A stretch of DNA of 64,000 bases, from the NCBI RefSeq assembly GCF_004379335.1, contig NZ_CP038013.1, forward strand, positions 372,001-436,000. The letters run 5' to 3'. Under the pieces are notes generated by a model. The model was not told the DNA's origin, made no database searches, and saw only the letters and a program-made list of their open reading frames with translations. This DNA comes from Spiroplasma gladiatoris (lineage in GTDB: Bacteria; Bacillota_I; Bacilli_A; Mycoplasmatales; Mycoplasmataceae). How positions within the stretch are numbered: position 1 is the first letter of the stretch; each line of letters opens with the position of its first letter. Shown here piece by piece: positions 56,411-64,000 of this stretch. Both the position numbers and the translations under genes were made by a program.

Positions 56411-57673
56411 TGAACATCTAAAATAAAATTGACAGTAAAAAAGTACTTTTATTGTTAAAATTTTATTGAAAGGTGTTCTTTTTAATATGGCAAAACAATG
56501 ATCAAAACATGAAAAAATTAACATAGTTAATGAGGCAAAAGAAGCTGGAATAATTAATACTGCAGTGAAATTCAATTTAAGCACCAGTACTATTAAGAGA
56601 TGAAAACATGAAATAAGAACTAAAGGTGAAGGTGCTTTAGAATGAGGTAATGGAGTTCAAGCTAAAAGTAATATTAAGAAATTCAAATCTCACGATTGGT
56701 TATTTAAAGATCCTGATGATATGAGTTTAGAAGAATTGAGAGAAGCGTTAAAATTAGAGTGCGCTTTAAAAAAGCATTTGGCGAAGACTGTTAAGGAAAA
56801 GTACTTCGCCATTTTTAATACAAAAAAGTCTTTTTCATTAAAAATAGTTTGTAAATACTTAGGAGTATCAAGATATGGTTATTTAAAATGATTAAAAACA
56901 GGTAAACCTAAATACAAAAACTATGATAAAAAAATTTCTAACAAAATTATATATATATAATCTTTTTAAAAAACGTTATGGCTACAATATGATTACACTC
57001 ATGTTAAATAAGTATTTTAAAATGAACTTAAAACCTTGGGTTGTATACAGATATATGAAAATATTAGGCATTAAGACAGTTAAAAAGAAAAGAGTACCCG
57101 ATTATGATAAATCAGGTCCGTTAAGATTTAAAAATATTCTAAACAGAAATTTTAAAGCAAAAAACTTAAATGAAAAATGAGTTACAGATGTTACTTACAT
57201 TAAAACAAGTTCAGGGATAGTTTATTTATCTGTCATTAAAGACTTATACAATTCAGAAATAGTAGATTGAAAACTTTCTAAAAGACCTGATAATGAACTT
57301 TGCCATACAAATTTAAAATCTGCAATCACAAAAAAAAGGTAAACCAAAACTTATTCAATCTAATCAAGGTTCGCCATACACAAACGAAACTTGAAAATAT
57401 TTATGTGATTCTAATAATATAAAGATTTATATGTCGAGAGGAGGCAATTCTCCTGATAACGGTGCATGTGAATCGTTTTTTGGAACTTTAAAAAACGAGT
57501 GTATTTATACTTATAAAGTAAATGAGCTAAATTATTCTAATATATATAATGTAATTTCTGATTATATTGAGTTTTATAATTACATAAGACCTTCATTAAA
57601 GTATAAAAAAACTCCATACGAAATTCGTATGGAGAAAGTATCTTTTTAATGTCAATTTTAATTGACAAATTCA
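56411..57673 (+). mobile_element. IS3-family insertion sequence, degenerate
   Basis: The element is about 1263 bp. Its left end reads TGAACATCTAAAATAAAATT and its right end, read in reverse, TGAATTTGTCAATTAAAATT; both then share GACA-TAAAAAG and TAC, giving imperfect terminal inverted repeats. TATT lies directly outside both ends (56407-56410 and 57674-57677) and is the likely target duplication. The transposase frame is broken, so the element is dead. It lies between rbfA and the ECF gene. Confidence 0.9.
56487..57649 (+). pseudogene. IS3-family transposase (orfA/orfB), frameshifted and catalytically mutated
   Basis: The start ATG at 56487 gives the helix-turn-helix OrfA region in frame 0; the OrfB part is split over three frames. 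Frame 0 ends at TAA 56958-56960 in a TA repeat, the next part (from about 56955, in another frame) ends at 57342 after an A8 run, and the last runs to 57649. With the frames joined the integrase core is complete: 'WVTDVTYI' (first Asp), a 'IQSNQG' that has Asn where the second Asp should be, and 'NGACESFFGTLKNE' (Glu), with exactly 35 residues between the Asn and Glu. This is DD35E with the second Asp lost. Confidence 0.88.
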
Positions 57674-57690
57674 TATTAAGTGATTTTTTA

Positions 57691-57725
57691 TTAAAAAAAT
57701 ATTTATGAAATAAGCATAAATATTT
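57691..57725 (-). terminator. Intrinsic terminator of the ECF S component gene
   Basis: AAATATTTATG / CATAAATATTT (57697-57707 and 57715-57725) ends, on the minus strand, in T7. It overlaps the stop codon of the gene and lies outside the IS. Confidence 0.8.
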
Positions 57726-58422
57726 AGTGTCTTACTTTGGATACAATTAATTGGATTCTGTATGTTAACGATACAAATAATATAATAGCGAATAAGTCAA
57801 AAATCATAAGACTAATTCATGAATTCATAAAGCTTACAAATCCAAAGTTTTTATCTTCTAATTCAATCAACGATCTAAAATAAGTCATTGTTGCACTTGC
57901 AAATGGTTGAACTACCATAATAATTACACCACTTATAAATGAATAAAAGATTCTATAAGATTTGCTTTCTTTATCATAGATGTTAAATATTTTATAAAAT
58001 AATAGTCAAAATAAAAATACTCACAACATAAGTCCCATACTAGATGTAAATCTAAACAAGGGACTCATCCCATAAATAATAAATTGTAAAAGTCCATCCA
58101 ACAAACCAATAATCATACCCCAGTATAAACCGACTACTTGAAAGCTTATAGCAATAACAAAATATTTTAAAGTAAATCCAACATTGACACCGGTGATGCC
58201 AAAAGGAATTACTACATTTATTAAACTAACAGCCGTAGACATACTTAGTAACAAACTGACAAGGGTTATGTTAAGCGTTTCGCTTTTTATTTTTGCATGT
58301 CTGTTTGTTTTGGATAGTTTGCTGATTTCATAATCAATATCTTTATCTTCAATTTGTAAATTATTAATTTCTTGAACTTGTAATTGTTGATTTTGATTTG
58401 ATTTTCTATCAGTTTTTTTCAA
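57724..58422 (-). CDS. ECF transporter S component-like membrane protein, 232 aa
   Basis: The N-terminal 45 residues are charged; then about six membrane helices follow, starting 'LNITLVSLLLSMSTAVSLIN' and 'GFTLKYFVIAISFQVVGLYW', with 'GMIIGLLDGLLQFIIYG'. The glycine-rich first helix pairs and the 'GXTGXNVGFTLKY' stretch are typical of the substrate-binding S subunits of energy-coupling factor vitamin transporters (several folate-type members look like this). The ligand is not determinable here, and the ATPase and T subunits are not in the window. The start codon is TTG with GGAG in front; the upstream in-frame stop leaves no other start. Confidence 0.8.
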
Positions 58423-58518
58423 TTTTTTTCTCCAATCTTTTTAACAAGCTGGAACCCAATTAATTGTATTAATATTTGACTATATTATTATATAATATTT
58501 TTATATACGGAGAATAAA

Positions 58519-59232
58519 ATGTTCAGTTTTTTTGTCAATGAATTATCAATGCAAAACAAATTTATTATAGAAAATAAAGATTTTCACCATATTGTTAATG
58601 TAATTAAATTAAAAATTGGTGAAAAGATTTTTTGTATTTATAACAATAAAAAATATTTATGCTCCATTGAAACTATAGAAAAAAACTATATTATTGCAAA
58701 TATAATTAATGAAGTTTTGCATAATAATCAACAAATTAAAATAAATCTTATTGTAGGATTGATTAGAGAACAAAAATGAGACTATATTTTACAAAAATCT
58801 ACAGAGTTAGGTGTAGATAAAATTATACCTGTTGAATTTAAAAGAAACGTTGTAACAATAGATCAAAGAAAATTACAAAATAAAATCACTAGATGAAATG
58901 AGATTTGTTTATCTGCTGCAAAACAATCTAAAAGAGTTTCAATACCAAAAGTTTGTGAAGTTGTTAAAAATTTAGATGAACTAAAAAATTATTTAGGCGA
59001 ATTAAATTTAGTTGCATATGAAAATAATAAAGATATGTCTTTAAAAGAATATTTAAAAAGTGAGTTTAATACAATATCAATTGTTATAGGACCAGAAGGT
59101 GGTTTTGAAACAAAAGAAATATCTCAACTAAAAAAACTTGGATTTAATATTATTGGATTAGGTCAAAATATTTTAAGAGCAGAAACCGCTTGTTTATATT
59201 TTGTTAGTACAATCATATATGAAAAAACTTAA
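58519..59232 (+). CDS. rsmE: 16S rRNA (uracil1498-N3)-methyltransferase RsmE
   Basis: RsmE is a SPOUT methyltransferase. The 237-aa protein has the N-terminal PUA-like domain (residues 1-75) and a C-terminal knot domain with 'SVVIGPEGGFE'-type sequence ('IVIGPEGGFETKEI') and 'IGLGQNILRAETA', the S-adenosylmethionine-binding motifs. TGA Trp codons are present in the middle. It starts 96 bases from the divergent ECF gene. Confidence 0.95.
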
Positions 59233-59270
59233 ACTTAACAATGGTATAATAATAAGAATAGGAGGAATCT

Positions 59271-60470
59271 ATGTTTGAAAAAAATGACTCAAAGTTATTA
59301 ACTAGTGAAATAAAACTAATTAATGAACAATTAAATGCTGTTAAAATAAATCCTAGTTTAAAAAGTTTTATTGATAAAAATATTTTTTTTATAAAAAATA
59401 ATTTAACTAATCTAGTAAAAATAAAAAAAATTGGTAGTTATGCTATTGATAATGTTTATAATTTTGATGAACCTCTTGTAGTTGATTTATTAGGATTAAA
59501 GTATGTTAATAAAGAAATGTATAAAACATATTTAAAAGAAGTTGATACTAAAGAACACTTTGATGATTGTTGAATTTGTGAGTTAAATGAAGAAATTTTT
59601 TTAAACTTAAAAAAAAATTATAGAGAAGATAATAATATAATTGTAGAATGAAATACAAAAAAATATTTTTACGGTACTGACTTAAGAAAAGATTTTTTTA
59701 TACATAATGATTCTATAAAAATTAATTTTTTTAAAAATAAAAAATTAATTTTTATTATTCTTATAAGAACAGCTTTAATTCATAGTGAATATCCAGTTTT
59801 ATTGTGTATGAAAAATATGTATTTTAAATCTAATGCGCTTGAGTTTATTAAAACTTATAAAACTTTAAATAAACTTACTTTAAAGAAATTAGAAATATTA
59901 TTTTTTTATATAAGACTAAATTTTAGAAAAGATTATGATGAGCAGCAAAGATTAATGATGAAAATTTTAATAATGAGTGATCTACAGTTACAATTATTTA
60001 AAAATAATTATTTCAAAAAGTGAATATCTACTGTTTATTACTTTTTATTTAATAACGATAAAGTTGTAAATGAACTTTTTGAAACTAATAAAATTTATTA
60101 TAAAAAAAATAAAAAAATAAGTAATCTATATAATTCTTTTAAGTTGAATAATTTAACATGAGTTTTTCACAAAACTTTTATTAGTACTAAAGATTTTCTA
60201 GATAAATATTTATATGAAGTTGAAGATTGAATAAAACAAAAAAAATATAAAATTGAACCCATTTATTTTTGATATGACTCAAACCCATATATTCAAAATA
60301 CTTCTCATACATCAAGTTTCACTTTAAAAAAAGAAAATAAATTATATGATAATTTAGAAATAAAATTTTATTCAAAAGAAATTTATCCTAGTGATAAAAG
60401 TATCGGTATTTTTTTAGTTTGATTAAGCTTTTATAAATTTGAAATTTTACCAATAAGAGAAGAGGGATAA
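59271..60470 (+). CDS. Hypothetical protein with nucleotidyltransferase-like core motif, 399 aa
   Basis: The start follows AGGAGG. Near residues 45-72 it has 'KKIGSYAIDNVYNFDEPLVV' followed by 'DLLGLKY': a G-S...(hydrophobic)-D pattern like the nucleotidyltransferase-fold core (GS loop, then hxD). The same stretch aligns without gaps with the next gene's 'KKLGDFKYKSFFSNTKEINL' then 'DLSIIKY'. The rest is helical and aromatic-rich, with several TGA Trp codons and no signal peptide. Its stop is 2 bases before the next ATG. I do not recognise the family; the motif assignment is tentative. Confidence 0.7.
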
Positions 60471-60472
60471 TT

Positions 60473-61807
60473 ATGGCAAAACCAAATTTGATAAAACAGT
60501 TTAATACTGCAACAAATCAAAATATTATTTTGGATAAAGATTTAAATAAAGTAATTAAAAACTCTTATGAACTTTTTTTGGAACTATTTAAAAATAGTAA
60601 TTTAGATGTAAAAAAATTAGGGGATTTTAAATATAAAAGTTTTTTTTCTAACACAAAAGAAATTAATTTAGATTTATCTATAATTAAATATTTTCCAAAT
60701 CAATACTATAAATTTATTGACTTTAATAATATTGTTTTAGATATTTTTAAAAACTTGCCAGAAAGATATGTTATTAAAAAAAATAATAACTACATAGCTG
60801 TTCTTGAAAACTTTAAAGGATATAATATAAATTATAGATTTATTTTATTTTTTAGAAAAAAAACAAAAGATTTAATTGTTGACTATGTAAATCGAAACAG
60901 TATTGTACAAGAAGACTTTGCTTTAAAAATATCAGAATCATTGTGCATCGCTAATAAAATAAGCAATGGAACATTGTTTAATATAAAAAAAATCTTAAAT
61001 TATATTTTAAAAAATCATTTTGAATATAGTTATAATTTAGATTATTTATTGATTACATGATTTTATGAGTATGTTGCAAGAAGTTTGAATGATTTTATAG
61101 ATCAAAGATTTAATTTTAAAAACAAAGAATTAGATTTAAATAATTTTAGAAAAATTAAAAATCTAAAACTATGGTTTAAAGAACATGTTAATATAAATAA
61201 ATTATTCTATTATATTTTTTCTAAAGTGGACAGTTGAAATAGTTACTATTTTAATGAATTAGGTTATGAAAAAATAGAAATATTTACAGATATTTCTAGA
61301 TATTCTTTAAATACAAACTCTACTTTTAATAATCCAAGCTCTTTTTTTTCTGAAATTAAAATATATGATTTACAAAATCACTCTGACTTAGTTAATATTC
61401 AAAATAATATTAGTATGGAAAATGGTGTTTCAAAAATAGCTTATGATAAAGCAAGAGCAGAAGAAAAAAGATACTTTGTTTCACCATTTATTTGCACAGG
61501 TACATCAAATTTTGCAATGTTACAAAAATGATTCACTTTACTAAGTACTAAATTATATGCAAAACTACCTTCGAAACTAAAAGAAGAAATAAAATCTTTA
61601 AAACAAAGAGAAGCTATGGAAGAATTAAATATAATTGCACATAATTGATTATCAAGTTATTTAAAAAAAATCAAATATTTAACACCATACTTTGATAGAA
61701 AGTATCCTTTAGCTTATGAAAGTGATTTAAAAACTTTGATCAGATTAATTGTAACTATGGTAGATAAAACTAAAGACGAAGATTGAATAATGGAAAATGA
61801 TAATTAA
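60473..61807 (+). CDS. Hypothetical protein, possible paralogue of the previous one, 444 aa
   Basis: The ATG follows an AGAGGG motif and begins 2 bases after the previous stop, so the two form an operon. Near residue 40-70 it has 'KKLGDFKYKSFFSNTKEINL' and 'DLSIIKY', matching the core of the preceding protein. The C-terminal region 'REAMEELNIIAHNWLSSYLK' looks helical. There is no signal peptide. TGA Trp codons are frequent. No known family is apparent. A hairpin with T-run (61868-61900) lies beyond its end. Confidence 0.7.
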
Positions 61808-61867
61808 AAAACAGAAATATAAATATTTAAATATACTTTTTCAAGTATACAAAATGTTTTTTTATAA

Positions 61868-61900
61868 GAATACTTCAAAATTATTTGAAGTATTTTTTTA
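61868..61900 (+). terminator. Terminator-like hairpin downstream of the unknown gene pair
   Basis: AATACTTCAAA / TTTGAAGTATT is followed by T7 on the plus strand. It lies just inside the second IS and may end transcription of the two unknown genes. Confidence 0.6.
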
Positions 61901-63116
61901 TGTGGAATAAAACCGATATAAACATATGCCGGAGGTCCATTATGTTTAATCATTATTCTTGTATAGTTATAAAACTCTACATAATTATTTATTACCTTTT
62001 TTAGATTGATAAAACTATTTTGTTTTAATTTAGTTTTTCATTCTTCCTTTAATGAAGAGAAAAAAGTTTCACACATTGCATTATCAATAGAGTTACCAGG
62101 TCTAGATAATGATATTATCATGTTATTTTTTTAGCATATCGTCTCGCAAATACAGATGTGTACTGAATTCCATTATCAGAATGAATAATTAGTTTTTTAG
62201 ATATATCTTTTCTATGTAGCGAAGCTTTTTCCAGTGATTTTTTATAAATATCTATATCGTTTTTTAAAGATACTTCATTACCGACTATAAGCCCAGTATT
62301 TGCATCTTTTATAACACTTAAATATGCAAACTTTTTGTTAAACGGTATATAAGTAACATCTGTAACTCATAACTCATTTTTTGAGTATAAAGATCAATTT
62401 CTATTAACATTATTAGGACCGTGTGTTATTTTTTTAACTTCTTTAGGCTTTCTATTCATTTTTTTAATTCTTATAACTGAATATAATTTAAATATTTTCA
62501 TAATTCTAGCTATCTTAGTTTGACTTGCAACAATGCCGCTATTATTTAAAACTGTTTTTTTGCTTGGCGCCCCATAAATTCCATTATTTTTCATAAAAAT
62601 CTCTTTTATTTTAGAAGCTAAATTCATATCTACTTTTAAGTTAAATTCTGGCTTATTTTTTTTACATCAGCGATAGTAACTAGCTCTGGTTATATTTAAT
62701 AATTTACATAAAGAAAAAATTGTATATTTATTTTTATATTTATCTATTTTTTTGTAATAATTAATTATTCTTTTTCTGAAACCTCCATTAGTTCATTGAA
62801 CTTTTTTAAAACCTCATTCTCCATTTCTAATCATCTTAGTTTTTTGTTAAGTTCAGCGATTTTTTTTATCTTTTGGAACTTTTGAATTAGTTATAATTTT
62901 TGCGTTATGTTTGTTGTGTTTTCCTGTTTTTGAAATAAGTGATTCATCACCATAAACTTCTCAATCTAAACACATTCTTCTAACTGTTGAATATGATATG
63001 TTGTAAGTTTTTGATAAATCTCTAAAAGATAAATTTTGCTTAAAGTACTTATTTATTAATTCTTTTTTAGTATCAAAATCTAGAATATTTGACTTGTTTC
63101 CTTTTAAATTTACCAT
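61900..63116 (-). pseudogene. IS3-family transposase OrfA/OrfB, frameshifted
   Basis: The start ATG at 63116 follows AAGGAG and opens OrfA (about 63116-62765), a helix-turn-helix protein broken by one extra A in an A8 run near 62860. OrfB has 'GIYGAPSK', 'VTDVTYIPFNKKFAYLSVIK' (first Asp), 'LIIHSDNGIQYTSVFARRYA' (second Asp), and, after one missing A near 62133, 'NSIDNAMCETFFSSLKEE' with the Glu. With the base restored there are exactly 35 residues between the second Asp and the Glu, so the catalytic residues are intact here. The C-terminal end is unclear because the frame runs on to 61804, beyond the IS. Confidence 0.82.
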
Positions 63117-63172
63117 ATAAAAAATTCTCCTTGTATAATTTTTTGTTTTTTTAACATAATGTATACTTAGAG

Positions 63173-63615
63173 AATTATATTTAAAAATGTGGACTAAAAG
63201 CTTTTAATTATGAAAACACTTGATAAACTATAAATAATTTAAAAAATAAAAAAAAATTGATAACAAAGATTATAAATTATAAATTATAAATTTGAATTTA
63301 ATTAAAGATAAAATTTTATAATTAAAAAATCCTAACATAACTCAAAAAAAGCAAATCCAACTTAAGTAAAATTTTTGCAAAAGATATTAAAATTTAATTT
63401 AATTAAAATTATTAAAATTACAATTAAACTATTAAAAATCTAAAGAAAATTTTTAAATTACTTACTTTATTAAAAACACAAATGTAATTATAAACAGATT
63501 TACCAAAATTTAATATATATTATTATAACACTTAATTAGATAATTAGTTATTTTTCTAATAAATAATTTTTTAGTTTCATAAATTATAAAATAAATTAAG
63601 AATGGAGGAAATAAC
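63173..63615 (+). other. A/T-rich region without genes
   Basis: I see no gene in this 440-base stretch. It is almost all A and T, with many AAATT and TTAAA runs. It lies between the second IS and the exported-protein gene and may hold the promoter of the latter (for example around 63530). Confidence 0.6.
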
Positions 63616-64000
63616 TTGTTTTTAACAACAATGTTTGCTGCATTATCAATCAGCTTACAGCCAGTTGGTTTGGTTATTTCTAATGTTAATGATTCTAAAA
63701 ATATTATTAACTCAATTAATAGAAGTGATAAAGTAAATTTAAATGATATAAAACTAGATATAATAAGTTTTAATGTTAATAAATTATTAAATTCAGATGG
63801 TACTTTTGATAAACAATATTTATTGCAATGTTTATTAGAAGAATTATATGAAGTAAAAGCTACTGATGAAATTAAAAATAATTTAACTGAATTAGTTGAC
63901 GATTGAACTTTCGAACCAAATAATTGAAAAAATAGTACATTGCCAAATAAACTTCCTATTAAAGGTCAAACTATGGATATTAATTTAGCTATTAAACCTG
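63616..64000 (+). CDS. Putative exported protein, N-terminal part, cut by the window end
   Basis: The start codon is TTG with GGAGG 7 bases upstream; the next in-frame stop upstream is at 63592, so no earlier start is possible. The first 25 residues are hydrophobic ('FLTTMFAALSISLQPVGLVI'), like a signal peptide but without the usual N-terminal lysines and without a lipobox Cys. From residue 25 on it is hydrophilic, with Asn, Lys, Asp and Leu and a TGA Trp. It may be a surface protein or a truncated lipoprotein relative. The gene continues past base 64000. Confidence 0.65.

Larger units (their letters stand above)
61841..63172 (-). mobile_element. Second IS3-family insertion sequence, degenerate
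   Basis: The element is about 1330 bp, on the minus strand. Its ends share AAGTATACA(A/T)(A/T)ATGTT in inverted orientation (left near 61843, right near 63170), so the bounds are approximate within a few bases. It encodes an IS3-type OrfA and OrfB that are both frameshifted. It is distinct in sequence from the element at 56411. Confidence 0.82.

Overview
The window is a very AT-rich, gene-dense stretch of a mollicute chromosome that reads UGA as tryptophan. Nearly every long gene carries in-frame TGA codons, often at conserved positions (for example inside TrmD, ClpB, DnaK, NusA and EF-P), and only becomes full length under genetic code 4. The small genome style, lipoproteins, FtsX-like giant permease, IS3-family elements and ECF S component point to the Spiroplasma / Mesoplasma / Mycoplasma mycoides side of the class. 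That placement is inference; no rRNA gene is present to settle it. All coordinates below are merged through UGA codons.

Layout. 1-2.8 kb: the end of a TrmFO-like gene, an unknown 534-aa protein, two identical tRNA-Arg(UCU) genes each with its own terminator, and a small membrane protein. 2.9-5.2 kb: a classical rpsP-(khpA-like)-rimM-trmD-rplS operon with two 1-base stop/start overlaps and one longer overlap. 5.3-8.4 kb: a DUF3196-like gene, a small CxxC protein, obg and nadE. 8.5-13.1 kb: an acidic protein, two membrane proteins (one with nine asparagine/glutamine-rich hexapeptide repeats), hemW and an unknown gene. 13.1-20.9 kb: the heat-shock block clpB-hrcA-grpE-(Cys-rich unknown)-dnaK-dnaJ, with two CIRCE operators before clpB and a third before hrcA that overlaps the clpB stop codon. 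20.9-28.1 kb: a tandem-repeat protein, mnmA, a membrane protein, a DUF2779 nuclease-like gene overlapping fmt, efp and a Gls24-like gene.

28.3-35.6 kb is a run of six lineage-specific genes (long charged helices, one membrane-anchored protein, one protein with ten cysteines in its first 30 residues) with no recognisable enzyme. 35.7-42.5 kb: a Cof-type HAD phosphatase, trigger factor, lon with a CIRCE, rarA and a tail-anchored protein. 42.5-50.9 kb: a divergent pair, an 889-aa lipoprotein on the minus strand and a 1878-aa FtsX-type permease on the plus strand, without an adjacent ATPase. 51-56.4 kb: a DUF192-like gene, a DJ-1/PfpI gene, and the nusA-rnpM-ylxQ-infB-rbfA operon, whose leader carries a perfect hairpin and no rimP. 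56.4-64 kb: a dead IS3-family element with a target duplication, an ECF S component, rsmE, two adjacent unknown proteins that may be distant paralogues with a nucleotidyltransferase-like core motif, a second decayed IS3-family element, and the start of a putative exported protein.

How the genes work together. Ribosome maturation and tRNA modification (rimM, trmD, rbfA, rsmE, obg, mnmA, hypothetical KhpA) and translation factors (infB, efp, fmt) form the housekeeping core. An HrcA/CIRCE circuit links ClpB, HrcA-GrpE-DnaK and Lon. The accessory features are the coiled-coil block, the lipoprotein/permease pair, the unknown gene inside the heat-shock operon, and the pair of unknown genes beside the IS.
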